Origin: Armillaria gallica
Taxonomy: Eukaryota; Basidiomycota; Agaricomycetes; Agaricales; Physalacriaceae
Assembly (NCBI GenBank): GCA_037576215.1
Contig: JBANDB010000008.1
Coordinates: forward strand, 3,472,001-3,536,000
Reading direction: 5' to 3'
Length of the DNA stretch: 64,000 nucleotides
In this document: piece by piece, positions 22,013 through 33,519 of the stretch
Layout: each line of letters opens with the position of its first letter
Numbering within the stretch: position 1 is the first letter of the stretch
Made by a program: the position numbers and the translations under genes
Notes under the pieces: model-generated
What the model was told of the DNA's origin: nothing
Database searches by the model: none
The model's input: only the letters and a program-made list of their open reading frames with translations

Positions 22013-23266
22013 TCAAGCATTGATTTCCTTCGGCACAATTTGGTTGACTGCATCCGACAAAACCATATCCGTCAGACGTTGCCTTATCTTCGTGTCTTTC
22101 CTGGCCTTTCTCCTTGCCTTCCTCTCCTGCTTCAGGTTTGCGAATGATTGTCTCATTGCCACCTTGTCCCTCCTCTCCAGCTCCAAGCGCTCCTTCCACT
22201 TGAACGTCGCATCGGCCCTTGCTTGCTCTTTCGTGCGACCAAAGAGATGCTTCTGCTCCTTCTGTACCATTTCCGCGAGTAGAGTCTTCTTGTACGCCTG
22301 ATATGCTTTCCAGCGTTCGTGGCGTTTGGCGAACGAATGGGGATTTGTGAGTTCTTTCTCCAAGTAGAGTTCCGCGGGTGGTTGGGTATCTCCATACGTC
22401 GTAGATAGTCCAGCGTTGAACATGGCAAAGAGATACTCGCTTTCTGATGGGGCCGGAGGGAGATAAGATCGATGGGAAGTGTTGAAAGGTGGAGGTTGAT
22501 ATGTCACTTTCATGACTTCGTCTTTTGGAGTGTCGTAGTATGCGCTCGCTAAACACAGCCCTCAGGTAAATCATAGTACAGAGAGAAGGTTGCTCACGTT
22601 CAGCATATTTTGGCTCTTCTCGCACCGGCCATGGTATTGGAACCCTTTTCCCGCGAAGCTGAGGAACTGAAGGGGTCGTTTTTACTGCATATCGATTCCA
22701 ATGGAATCGTTTGAGATATGTGCTCCAGATGGGCTTAGAGGTACCAATGCGAAGGGCAAATACTCTAAATGTTGTTGAATACCAAATGTACCCGAACGAA
22801 AAGGTAACGTACCGACGCGTCTGTGCTTCTATTGAACCTGGCTCTGGGGGGAATTCGTAGTCGCCGACAAAGAGCTGACATCTTGAGTAATGGTAATTTT
22901 TGCCTCGGGTTCCTCCTTCTTGCTAAGGGCAGCTATGGTCAGTACATGCACGAAATCGACGGGAGAACCAGGACTCACGTCACCCTCAGTAGGCTTGAGA
23001 AACACCTGATTGCTTAGCTTGTTGATAGCATGAACAGAATGCAAGGTGTCGCTCCTGTCGCCACGTATACGAATCTGGTCGCCGGGCACAATATTCCAAT
23101 ATTTAATTCTGTTGGCAGAGTGAACAACCTTGGCTTTTCGTTGGTCTGCTTCAGCAGCTTTGCGCTTGAGCCAGGACCGGTCGACCTGCATTAAATGTCG
23201 AAAATTTGTCGTCCAAGGGTTATTGGTCGTAGCCTTTATTACTTCTTGCCATCGAAGACGAGGCAT
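22013..23266 (-). CDS. MRPL40: Mitochondrial large-subunit ribosomal protein uL24m
   Basis: Four exons encode a protein of about 340 residues. The first exon carries the KOW segment, NIVPGDQIRIRGDRSDTLHS followed by VHAINKLSNQVFLKPTEGD, which defines uL24. The following exons give NYHYSRCQLFVGDYEFPP, then IGTSKPIWSTYLKRFHWNRY and VPIPWPVREEPKYAE, a layout I associate with fungal mitochondrial uL24 (yeast Mrpl40). The last exon is a basic, Lys/Arg/Glu-rich extension ending VPKEINA. It binds the 21S rRNA of the mitoribosome (family knowledge). Intron phases are consistent throughout and no frameshift is present. It shares a 135-bp divergent promoter with TYR1. Confidence 0.88.
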
Positions 23267-23401
23267 GGCGAGAAAGGAAACGAACAGACGCGAAAGGGAA
23301 AGGGCAAAATCGAAAGTTTGGCTTTGTCGTCTAAAAGGCTCCGGAATATGCTATTTAAGAAATCCGGCCCTTTGACTATATTCACACTGACTCCTCTCAG
23401 G
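23267..23401. promoter_or_regulatory. Divergent promoter between uL24m and TYR1
   Basis: Only 135 bases separate the two start codons, so both genes must share regulatory DNA. Part of this stretch (about 23305-23370) is retained at the inverted TYR1 copy near 53180-53245. Confidence 0.55.
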
Positions 23402-25114
23402 ATGCCATTCTCTTCGAATGTCGACGCAAAGGATCCCATTGACCAGCAGCCTACCATAGGGATTATTGGTATGGGGCTAATGGGCTCGATGTACACCAAC
23501 AGGCTTTCGGCAGCCGGCTGGAAAAAGTTCGTGGCTTGATAAACTATATATACCACTACTCATCACGTTCTTGAGCAGAATACATGTATGCGACCAACGA
23601 AAGAACTACGAATCTCTACAAGAGAGATGCCACAGTACGTAAGATGATGCTTAGTCCAACGGACTCTGATAGATAATTTCCCAGCCATTCCTGGAGTAAC
23701 GGTTTATCAAGACGGGCATGGCGTCTCGCGTTCATCCGACTTTATTATGTACTCTGTCGAAGCAGAGTTTGTTGACCGTGTCGTTGCGGAGTACGGGCCT
23801 TGTGAGTTTGGGAAGAAGATCCCTACGTCTCGGACCGCCGAACCGAATCACCGCTGATGCAGACAAGTAGCAACGAAACTAAACGCTATCGTCGCTGGCC
23901 AAACCTCGGTAAAAGCCCCGGAAAAAACTGCCTTTGAAAAATATCTACCCGCTGACACGTCGATTGTGTCGTGTCATTCCCTACACGGCCCAACCGTAAA
24001 TCCTGTCGGACAGCCTTTGGTGAGCGCTGGTTCCCTAGTTTCGGTTAAGTAAAATAAGCATGTCTGACCTCATATTAGGTTCTCATCAAGCACAGAGCAT
24101 CTGATTCTGATCTTTTGCTCGTCGAGAATATCTTTCGCTGTTTTGGATCTCGTTATGTATACCTCTCTTATGATGAACATGACATCGTCACTGCGAATAC
24201 GCAAGCTGTCACTCATATGGCCTTTTTGAGGTAAGCTCCATCACTGAGTTTGACGCCCGTGAACTCAATACGCCAATAGCATGGGAACAGCCTGGGCTTG
24301 CAGCGAGGCCTATCCTTGGGAACAAGGACTTTATGTCGGCGGAATAGAGACCGTCAAAGTCAATCTCGCTCTGCGGATTTTCAGCAATGCTTGGCATGTC
24401 TACGCGGGGCTGGCCATCATGAATCCACAAGCCAGGGAACAGATAAACCAATACGCTCAAAGCGCAACCGAGCTATTCAAAATGATGGTAGAAGCTGGTA
24501 CAGCTGGTACGAATGGAGGTGAATCAGCCGCAGAACGAGAGAGAAAGCTCAGAGACAGGGTGGAGTGGGGCCGGAGAATCGTCTTTGGGGATGTAGGAAC
24601 TGGCGAGGGTGCGCAGAAGAAAAGACGACGGCCTATACTCCTCTCCGAAGCCTTGCTGGACCGTTTTAGCCTTGGCCGGATACCTGCTAGCGAAGACAGC
24701 GGATCAGCATCTAAAACTGCGTACCGACCTAACTCCCATCTTTCTCTGCTTGCCATGGTTGATTGCTGGGCTCATTTGAATATCAAACCCTTTCTCCATT
24801 TATCACTCGCGGCAACACCTCTATTTAGACTATTTTTAGGCGTTGCGGAGCATTTATTCCTCTCTTCGTCTCTACTGGAAGCAGCCATTCATTCAGCTAT
24901 CTATGACACATGGCACCGCTCTGATGACCTTGAATTCGTGGTCGCCGCGCGGGGGTGGAGTCAGTGTGTCCGGTTTGGTAGTTTTGAGGTTTACAGGCAG
25001 CGGTTTGATGAGACGAGACAGTTTTTCGAAGGGAGATTTGCAGAAGCCGGTGTACTGGGAAGTGAAATGATTAAAACGGTCATGGAGAGCAAGGTCGAAG
25101 AGGACGAGGACTAA
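23402..25114 (+). CDS. TYR1: Prephenate dehydrogenase (NADP+)
   Basis: Catalyses oxidative decarboxylation of prephenate to 4-hydroxyphenylpyruvate in tyrosine synthesis. Six exons give about 480 residues. The N-terminus has the Rossmann motif IGIIGMGLMGSMYTNRL. Later landmarks are FPAIPGVTVYQDGHGVSRSS, IVAGQTSVKAPEK, the conserved IVSCHSLHGPTVNPVGQPL, YLSYDEHDIVTANTQAVTHM, and AYPWEQGLYVGGIETVKVNL. The C-terminal helices end ESKVEEDED. Introns are near 23527-23579, 23637-23682, 23802-23879, 24020-24078 and 24233-24279, all in consistent phase. The start is the first ATG in the divergent promoter. This copy is intact. A broken inverted copy lies at 51.5-53.2 kb and a decayed 3-prime fragment directly downstream at 25.86-26.44 kb. 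Confidence 0.92.
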
Positions 25115-25203
25115 TGAAGACAAGAATCTTAGCGCGATTTTCCGTGTTATAGTATGTTTACATGCTATTTCAGACTTTGGATCTCGCTTTTTAACACCTT
25201 GCC

Positions 25204-25676
25204 ATGAGTTCCGATACTATGATGCCCGATAAGGATTTGCGCGCAGCTCTGTATGGTACAGTCAGCCCAGTATTTGCCGAGCCTGTTGCCCGGTATCTGA
25301 GCGGAAAGCTGTTGAGTCTTTCTGTGTCGCAGTTCGCCAAAATCTATACGGCTCTCAAGCAGGCCGGGTCGCAAAAGGACTGGGAGTGCCTTGCAGTGGT
25401 TGCTTGGGTGTTTGCGCTTGTCAAACTCCCTATCAACTTGGCCCCACCGATGCTGTCCAGTGGATCGATGCAGTACCAGTGGTGAGTTGATTTATTATTA
25501 AAGCTGCCAAGAATCCCGTGCTCATTTATTTTGGCGCACGTCGTCTAGTAGAAACTGATCTGTTAGTACAGGGTGCGTTACATCTGGGCATAATTACGAG
25601 TTCTGAAGTGACAGGACCGTTCAGAGTTCACGATATCTTGCACTATCTCGAACAAGGATGGCAAGAATTGATATGA
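25204..25676 (+). CDS. Stand-alone small gene of the unrecognised N-terminal-domain family (copy A)
   Basis: Three exons at about 25204-25481, 25504-25572 and 25615-25676. Exon 1 holds the shared domain of about 95 residues (ALYGTVSPVFAEPVARYLSG, then LLSLSVSQFAKIYTALKQAG and a KDWECL motif). Exon 2 encodes AKNPVLIYFGARRLVETDLL. Exon 3 gives GPFRVHDILHYLEQGWQELI and a stop. The same three-part layout is seen at 31.4 and 47.0 kb. Exons 1 and 2 resemble the start of the NTPase gene at 51.4 kb. The join between exons 1 and 2 is one base off when canonical sites are used (an extra G at 25481-25482), so this copy may be damaged or carry a sequencing error. It follows TYR1 by 90 bases on the same strand. 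No known function or signal peptide; predicted mainly helical. Confidence 0.55.
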
Positions 25677-25859
25677 AGAGACAACATTGTCCTCGTTTTG
25701 GCGATCTTCTGATCATAAATTGCTTTGGGATGTGCTATCTTGTGAATAAGATAAGTCGTACGTGTGCAAAGATGAAACTCGCAGTTCAGACGGCTTATTC
25801 AATGTCAAGGGAAAAAAGAGTGATGTCCTATTGTCATGCACGCAGCAAGAGCGAAAGTC

Positions 25860-26440
25860 GTCGCGGCAGCTACTTAACTAGTGAAAATGAAGCCGAACTA
25901 ACCGCAGAGCGAGAGAGAACGCTCAGAGACAGAATGAAGCGGGAGTGGGACTTGTGCAATCGTCTTTGGGGTAGGAACTAACATGTGTGCGCAAAAGGAA
26001 AGACGACGGCCTTTACTCCTCTCTAAGGTTTTGCTAGATCCCCTTGAGTCTTGGCGGTATATCTATATCTATTAGCAAAGCCTGCCGACGTATTTCTAAA
26101 ACTGGGTACCGACCTAACTCCCACTTTTCCCTCTCCTTGACTGATTGTTGGGCTCATTTGAATACAGACGGCCCCTTCTCCATTTATCACTCGTGACAAC
26201 ACATTTATTTAGGCCATTTTTGGGTGCTGCGGAGCATTTATGCCCTCTTTATTCTTCATTCATTCAACGCAGGGTGCTCTGACCTTGAATTCGTGTCTGG
26301 TTGATACTTGGTTTTGGAAAAGTTTGGCGAGACGAGACCGTTCATCAAAGGGAGATTTGCAGAAGCTAGTGCTGGCGAAATGATTACAGGCATGGAAGGC
26401 AAGGGAAAGCAAGGTCGAAGGGGACGAGTGAAAGATGAAA
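25860..26440 (+). pseudogene. Decayed fragment of the TYR1 3-prime exon
   Basis: The stretch can be followed against TYR1 24520-25100 but is heavily mutated. It retains AERERTLRDRMKREW-like (compare AERERKLRDRVEWG), the AQK-RRR segment, LTPT-like hydrophobic helices, and the end FIKGRFAEASAGEMITGMEG (compare FFEGRFAEAGVLGSEMIKTVMES). Stops and frame changes occur throughout. It lies in direct orientation just after the small gene, so that small gene is bracketed by TYR1 and a TYR1 fragment. Confidence 0.75.
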
Positions 26441-26444
26441 TAAT

Positions 26445-26841
26445 CAACCGCATACCCTTTTCATTGTTTCAGTACCTGATTGGTCACGACGCGACGCGTC
26501 GAGGCCAACGATCAAGATCTTGGTATCCGAATAAGGCAATTCGGTAGCGGCTTTGTTTATGTTTGGCATTGCCAGTTTCAACCGCCTCAGTGCAGCGTGT
26601 TGGAACACGCCATTCACTCTCTTCTACCTCCTCATCCATCTCCGGTCCAGTCTCGGAGGAAATTCCTTCAGCGATGGGACTGAATTGCGATTTACTTTGC
26701 CAGTTTGGAGAAAGGTCTGCCTCAGTTCTATTTTTCGTCCGGACCTAGGTTATGTTGAACTTGCGATCAATATACTCAGGCTCTATTTTACCACATTTCC
26801 ACAACCTCCGCCGAATCCTGTAGTCTTGAACAAGCACTGCA
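26445..26841. other. Spacer between the TYR1 relic and CDC14
   Basis: No gene recognised. The 180-codon plus frame at 26553-27095 runs through CDC14 exons in another frame and is a shadow. Confidence 0.5.
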
Positions 26842-28914
26842 ATGAAGGCGATAACCGGCCGCGTATACGAGCGCGTAATCGTACGGGGCAATCGTCCGCT
26901 TCGGACGACATGGCGTCTTACTACTTCTTCACCATTGATGACCAGCTTCTCTACCTCTCTTTCTTCCAAGACTGGGGCCCACTCAATATTGCAATGGTCT
27001 ACAAGGCTTGTATACTCATTCACGAGCTTCTGGAGGTATGGACGCGCTTTAGTGTTGCTAGACTGCCACTCACGTGCAACGTTGCGGCGCAATGACAGGA
27101 TCCCAATCTGGCGCAGTACAGACTCGTCCTTTACTCCTCCGATGACCCCCGACGGAAAGCCAATGCAGCTCTTCTGATGGCCCTCTATGTAGTGAGTACT
27201 CCACCCTTTCGCATAAGTCACTCCACTAACGCCGCAGCCGCAGATGATCGTCCAGCGACGAGCTCCATGGGAGGCCTTCCATCCTATTGCAGAGGTGGAA
27301 TTCATGCCATTCCGTGATGCCGGCCGGGGCCCCTCAGATTTTAATCTTAACATACAAGACTGCCTCTGGGGGGTCTGGAAAGCCATGCAGAACGGCCTAT
27401 GTGATATGAACGAGTTCGACGTTGAGGATTATGAGTTTTATGAAAAGGTGGAGAACGGTGACTGGAACTGGATAACACCCAATTTCATCGCGTTCGCCTC
27501 ACCTGTCGACTCAGCTTGGATAAAGAAGGAGAAGGAGGAGAAAGAGTCAGCGGACTCCGGCACGTCACTGTATTCCACTGCATCTTCCACGAAAAACCTT
27601 GCGTTGCAGCGCAAGCTTCCCACACCATTCCTTAACTGCCTTGATTACTTCGAGAAGCGAAACATCAAGCTTGTCGTGCGCCTTAATACCAAACTTTATG
27701 ATCGAGACACATTTTTGGATCGTGGTGTCGATCACATGGAACTCTATTTCGATGATGGTACCAATCCAACAGATGAGATTGTGCGGACGTTCATCGACAC
27801 CGCAGATAGGATAATTGAAGCCGGTGGCGTAGTCGCAGTTCACGTAGGTTGCTTATCTTTCTGTTTTGACTCTTCTTGATGATCACTTTTGAACTAGTGT
27901 AAAGCTGGCTTGGGACGAACGGGTACACTCATAGGTGCATACCTCATATGGAAGTACGGGTTTACAGCAAACGAAGCGATCGCCTTCATGCGTATCGTTC
28001 GGCCGGGTAGTGTTGTCGGCCCTCAACAGCAATTCATGTACCTGAAACAGCTGGAATGGTCCAAGTGGGCAGCGGTTGATGAAATACATAGACAGCAAAG
28101 AGCCAGCGCGATACCAGTGGAGCCTGCACCAATGGTTACTCCTGCCACACCTCCTGCTGATACGGACGAAGAAATCGCGCGTATCGAGACGACAACCCCC
28201 CCACCAACGGGCCCGGCGTATCCCCCTGTAACTCCGAGTAGGCATGTTGCTGCGGCTGCGGCTCACGCTAAAGCCATCGCTACACCTGGCCAGCCACGAA
28301 AGACGCCATCTGGTAAACGAATCGCACGTGAAGCCATCGATGAGAGCGAATCAGATGAAGACACCGATGATGTTCTCCCCCTCCCCGCTATGCCGATGAC
28401 GCGCAACAAGAGCAAAACCACCCCGGCGATGAAGAAGATCACAGCGTCGGAAAGGCGTCCGATTCGGGTGACTAGATCTACGGCTGGTGCAGCTGCGATT
28501 CGAAAAGCTGGCACGAGTATCAAGCCTCCCGTATCCCCCGTTAAATCCACAGGACAGCAACCTCCGAACAAGATTCCTAGGCTCGCTACGACCAGGACGA
28601 CGACTGCTGCCAAAGCTGCTGCTGCACGCCAGAAGCCTGTGCCTGTTCCCGCACCCGTAACACGGCGACTTCCACCACCTACTCCCACACCCTCGCGTCT
28701 CCCTACATTAATCCCTTCCAAACGACCTCACCACGCGTCAACTCTCACTGAGGTTGCTAATGCTACCACGAAAAAGGCTGGTCCTACTTCTGATGCATGG
28801 ATGACGACCAATGTCGCTGCCGTTGTGGTCCCTGGCAGCAAGACTGCGCGACCGGGATTGAGGAGTATACGGCGACGACGGAGCAGCTTTAGCTCTGCTG
28901 ACGTTGTTGCATGA
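26842..28914 (+). CDS. CDC14: CDC14-type dual-specificity protein phosphatase
   Basis: Removes Cdk phosphorylations at mitotic exit and in cytokinesis (family role). Four exons give about 630 residues. The N-terminal DSP-like domain shows [20 protein letters not shown] followed by [19 protein letters not shown], then [20 protein letters not shown] and [20 protein letters not shown]. The catalytic domain has the active-site loop [20 protein letters not shown], with Cys nucleophile and Arg, split by the intron at about 27845-27898. The long C-terminal tail is disordered, basic and Pro/Thr-rich with many SP/TP sites. The ATG at 26842 gives [13 protein letters not shown], but the G4 run at 26885-26888 must be G5 to stay in frame with the domain. 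Without that base, translation could start only at ATG 26910. Confidence 0.9.
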
Positions 28915-28919
28915 TGATG

Positions 28920-30165
28920 ACAGTGTTGCATTTTCTCCTAGGCTGTCGTACTTAGCTCGCACAGCGTGGATCCCGCTATTTAGTTATTACCATGTCGTCG
29001 TTGTTATCTCGCACTCTTTTTGTCTGCATGCGCAATAACCCCCATTCCCCTCCCGCCATTATTTTTTTAGTATATTATGATACATAGCTTCTTTTCATCT
29101 TTTCAGTGTCGGATACCGATGAACATGATTTCACGGCTGATTAAATATCATCTGGGAGGACTGGTGTGCTGTACCGGCCGTACACCTTGCTTCACGAAGT
29201 ATGAGTCTTATTGAATCGCTCAAAAAAATCCTTGCTGTAATTATAATCGATGTCCAACTGGAAGGTGTAAACCTGGAGCTCCATTCTGCCTGTGTGCTCC
29301 TCTCAATGGTGGTGGCGGGGCCGGGACAACAGGTACTTCGTTGTCAAGGACATCTCTGCTTCCTCCTCGCCTCCTTATCGTTGTAGAAGATAAAATTAAC
29401 CCTGTTTCGGTCGCTTGTATAATTCAACAGCTCACTCTCAAAGTTCTCAGATTCTCTCTAATGCTGCCTTTCCCCTGATTGTTATGATGCATCATCTGTT
29501 CATCCACGGAAGCGTCGCTTGCTCCACTCCGCGTGTGAAGCGACTCTTATTTAACCTAATTATCAACGAAGCACATTAGAAGTGCGCACACGATCATATG
29601 GGCTTGTGAATCGTAATGGCTTGAAAGCTCAGATGAATCTCACATACAAATCTCAGGAAGTTCAGATTCAAGTACTGGCAACGAATTATGAACATTACGA
29701 GAAAAAGCGCGCTGCTATCGCAAGGGACGGTACGGTCAATTAAATAAATTCGAATATAGGAATATGGAGGTACGTACTTACATGCTGGTTGAAATCTGGC
29801 TGATTCGAGTCATATTCCAACCCACGATGTTTTCGGGAGCTCTATATTTCACATAGGCGGCAGTTCTATCATCACTGGCACATGCTGATGGCGGCTCCCT
29901 ACCTCGAAGAGCAAACATGCTAATGCGGTCATCCGTTCGCGTGCTTATACCCAAGGGCAAAGGGATAGTGAAGCATTAGAACAAGGTGATTCGAAGCGAA
30001 CGAGGCCCGAGGACGTTCATGAACGACTTCACTATCCTTTTTTAGTGCGATTCGAGATACCCCCTGTTTTGTAACTTCAGAGGCTGCTGTGTCAATGAGG
30101 GTCTAGTCGATATCAACGGCGAATCTTCCACGGGTTCTATCATGGTTATTAAATAACACCAACAA
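28920..30165. other. Intergenic, nothing recognised
   Basis: Only short frames, for example minus 29778-29960. No domain, repeat or exon series found. Confidence 0.5.
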
Positions 30166-30167
30166 GA

Positions 30168-30982
30168 CTATGTGGCCATGACAGTCTTGGTGGATTCCAT
30201 CATTTGCCTCGTCCAGTTTTCTAATTCGTTAGACGGCAGTTTTTGCCATTTGTCCAAAACTTATCAAGACATATGGATAGGCGATGAATGATAAGAGTAA
30301 GAACCTACTTTGTCGAGTTTCTTGAGGAGCCGTAGCGCTTTCTCCTCGGAATCGCCGGTCCCTTGAACTCTCTCCTGCAACTGAGAAGCTAACGTGTTGT
30401 TCTCTGTTTCAGTCTGAGTTCGAGGCACAATCAGAGATAGGTGGATCATGGGAAAGTAGGCTACCTCACCTGATATAGCATCTCTCGCAGTCTACTATTT
30501 TCCTCCTCAAGTTTGGGAATAGTCCATGCAGCGATAGCTGCTCGAGGTTCGAGGTCCTCTCGCCACTGGTCCTTGTTTTCCATATCCCGCTGTCTTCGTT
30601 CTTTGGATTCTTCAACAATGCGATGAAAAGTATCGGTATTTTCTTGGACATTGAACGTTGAACGTCTGAAATAGTTTGTCCAAGTCGCGCTGCTTGTAAT
30701 GTATGATCAGATTGCATCATTCGTTAGACCAGAGGGGTGTTTATGCACGAAGGATTGTGATTCGATATAATCCGGTACTTGATTGAAGATTGTTGTCGAG
30801 CCATCTTTATCTTCTCTAGTGTATATAGGAAAACTTTCCGCAAAGTCTTCATATCTACAGCCATTGTGAGCTGTCACTGTGAGACTGGCAAACGAACGGG
30901 ACAACTTGCGTCCATTTTCTGGATGAGCGCCGTACAGCGAGCTGGAGAGCTGACTGGAAGTAAGATCAGCGTATAGTGGCAT
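30168..30982 (-). CDS. Coiled-coil protein of unknown function
   Basis: Starts MPLYADLTSSQLSSSLYGAH. A variable first exon is followed by long charged helices: HRIVEESKERRQRDMENKDQ, PKLEEENSRLREMLYQ and LASQLQERVQGTGDSEEKAL, then LLKKLDK. A final exon gives LDKWQKLPSNELENWTRQMM with a stop at 30168. The literal frame needs corrections near 30637-30648 (a missing base beside a short homopolymer) and at the acceptor before the last exon. Heptad spacing across the exons supports a real coiled-coil gene. No family recognised; possible structural or cytoskeleton-associated role is only a guess. Confidence 0.5.
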
Positions 30983-31367
30983 CCTGGGAGTTCATAATCG
31001 GCAAGCAAAGAAGATCAATCATTAAAGTTAAGAACTCGCGCGCGTGACGATACATTCACGTGACTGCGTGTGATACAAAAAGTACAAAAAAGGAAAGTGA
31101 TGAGTAAAACCTAGCCCAAGTGGCAAGAATGTTTAGATTTCTCAGAATACAAAGGTTGACAAAGTGTGTATCTCGGTATTCCAATTTTACGGCTTCATTC
31201 CCAAAAACCACATGCGATGTGCCGACCTTTATTCCGTATTTTATTTCAGGTCAAGAACATCTCAAATTATGTATTGGAGTCAGATCCGATCGTTCAAGGC
31301 AGACTCGTATGCATATCAGACATCCATTTTCACGGTCCACCCTATATCTGGTCTCAGTACATCTTTA

Positions 31368-31955
31368 GCTTAGTCTCACAAATTCCCACCAGCGAAATGA
31401 CATGGGAAGATGGTTGATCAGAAAATAAATACTAGTACTACAATAACGATGAAGTGCAACAAGATCTCTTCACTGCTCGGTGGTCGAGATAGTACAATTT
31501 TCTAAATCTGAAAGCCCCTAATTAGAGTCTCGTGCATATGTTTAAATGTAACCCACCTTGCGATAACTCATCTTCTTCTGAACGACAAATGAACATGTGG
31601 TTCTTGACTTTAAACATAAATCGACTCACCACGAAGACTATCAAGATACTCCGCCAATGCGCTGCGCAGAGGCCGCCGAAGAGGCCGCAAAGGTGGATCG
31701 GTGTGCAAAAGCACTATGGAAGCCACTTCAATGTATTGCACGTCCTCTTCCGGCACAGTCTCCTTCAGGGTTGAGTAAAGCTCTGCGAACTGCGACACCG
31801 TAAGCTTCAGAAACTCTTCGCTGAGGTTCTCGTCGACAATCTTGGCGAGGATTGGCGAGAGTGTAGTATGCAGAGCTGTATACATATCGGTGTCGAGCGC
31901 AACACTCATGGTAGTTGTGTATAAGGAGCGATATGAGACCTACCTGCTTATATCG
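31368..31955. repeat. Direct repeat, copy 1
   Basis: Nearly identical over about 580 bases, same orientation, to 46978-47570. It covers the whole small gene plus flanks, from TCTCACAAATTCC to GGAGCGATAT. Differences are mostly substitutions with a few short indels, which points to a fairly recent duplication. Confidence 0.8.
31438..31909 (-). CDS. Stand-alone small gene of the unrecognised N-terminal-domain family (copy B)
   Basis: Exon 1 (31630-31909) encodes MSVALDTDMYTALHTTLSPI then NLSEEFLKLTVSQFAELY and a Pro/Arg-rich end (RPLRRPLRSALAEYLDSLRG). A phase-1 intron (gtgagt) leads to exon 2 (31557-31607), VKNHMFICRSEEDELSQ. A second phase-1 intron leads to exon 3 (31438-31517), GAFRFRKLYYLDHRAVKRSC. 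All splice sites are canonical and the frame is continuous, giving about 135 residues. The exon-2 core KN-x-h-h-I and exon-3 core F-R-x(4-6)-Y-L are shared with copies A and C. The gene lies inside a direct repeat with copy C. Function unknown; no signal peptide or membrane segment. Confidence 0.6.
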
Positions 31956-31959
31956 CAGC

Positions 31960-32465
31960 GGTGCCCGATTATTTCCTGACTTTTTCGGCGTGACTCTGTC
32001 AGGAGCTATCGTGACTTGTATCAGTGCTGAGTACGCGGACATCGAAAACCTCAGACTGTAAAATCGAACCTATCTTAATGTCGTCCGAGGCACATTTTGT
32101 TTTGTTTCCAATTCGATATGCCGAGGTACGTACAGGGAGTTCCCTTTACCTTCTCTAAGACTCCTTTCGGGCGCCAGGCGTATGTATTTTACAAGAAAGG
32201 GCAGGTATTGGTCTGGGCTGCAGAGGAAATGAACCTAGCACAGGATCGAGTCCAATAGGATAGCGCTTTGACGGAAGAAGAACAAACATTGTTTCGTTAT
32301 GTGTGCTGTGTGCCGGCGTTTTTCGCTACGGCGGACTCCATCGTTGGGGTAAATCGTGTGCAACATTTCACCCCGGAGTTCAGATCCTTGAATTTCGCCT
32401 ATCTTATGAGTTCTAGACAATAACTGAGAACGTTCATTGGGAGGCTTACCCATTATTGATTGACA
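31960..32465. other. Upstream flank of copy B, no gene
   Basis: No credible coding frame. It includes the promoter side of the small gene. Confidence 0.4.
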
Positions 32466-32468
32466 TTT

Positions 32469-33519
32469 TTATTCAAGGTCCGAAGGAGAAACATGTTCTC
32501 TTTCACGCTTTCTCGGATATTCCAGCAATTCATAGCCGTCATCCTGTCGGGCTCTAGCCTCGGCAAGAAAGTCGCGCGCGAAACAACTCAATAGTAGGGT
32601 CAATAAGCGGCACGTCGAGAACCAGCCTAAGCTCACTTGGGGAATATACAGATGAATTCCTTCCAGAGTCTCGATAGGAAGCGGCCCCGGGTGTTGCATC
32701 CGGAGAATGCGGTGCTTGTACCAAACTCAATTGCGCCAAAAAAGAGCTTCAGGCCAGAGGAAGACACGAATCCCGCTAAAAAACGTCAATCCTACCGAAA
32801 AACGGATGCAATCTTATCCCACCTTCCCACCGTTTTGGGCCTTGATTCTGATTAATCTGGCATTTGCAAACGCGAATGCAAACCTTTATCACACCCGACT
32901 GGCTCAAAAACCTTGGATTAACGAAAAGAACCCACTTTCGATAAACCTCACGCAATGAACGAAGGAGAGGAAGGCAAGAGGCCGCTATCACTGAAATGCT
33001 GTCCTAACGTATATTGCTGATCTGTGCGTGTAGGCTTGCTGACAGCTGTCTGCCTTCCCCGCGTTGGGTGGAATGGTACGGGGACATCTCCAATCCGGAC
33101 CCGGACATCACAGGAGAGAGTGGGAATGACACCATCACAAATAGAACGTAGCCAATCATGTAAGGGAGGGGTGTTGGTGTCGATGGCATCAACATCAGCC
33201 GTTGAGAGTGTCCTGTTACAGTTTGCGAAAGTCCTTGTCCAAAGAGGACATGGGCGCAAGACAAATTGCATATCACGATGGGCACATAGCCTGAGAGTGA
33301 TACTGATCTAGGTGGACTGCGGTAATGAAAAGGCAAGATCGGAGATGGAGGGTGTATAGATTTTCCTTTGAAGGAGGTCACCAGGATAATGAGACGGTGG
33401 ATATGTCTTATTAGTTTAGCAAAAAGTATCTTCCTCCTCGATGCATCGAACGGACTTACCGTCATATAGTTCGTTGCCATGTTTGTGACGGAAGCCTGGA
33501 CATTCATCATTTCTGACAT
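32469..33519 (-). pseudogene. Possible broken gene, function unknown
   Basis: Minus-strand pieces look protein-like but do not join cleanly. MSEMMNVQASVTNMATNYMT is followed by a good donor (gtaagt). Next comes YPPSHYPGDLLQRKIYTPSI, running into an in-frame TAG and continuing in the same frame as LRLCAHRDMQFVLRPCPLWT and DTNTPPLHDWLRSICDGVIP. Further down are QHPGPLPIETLEGIHLYIPQ with a donor, and a terminal DDGYELLEYPRKREREHVSP. Either one intron swallows the segment with the TAG or the gene is dead. No family is recognised and I cannot show that the two halves belong together. Confidence 0.3.

Noticed and set aside
28263..28721. Valine/glycine-rich minus frame over the CDC14 tail
   Set aside because: Shadow of the Ala/Pro/Thr-rich coding sequence on the plus strand.
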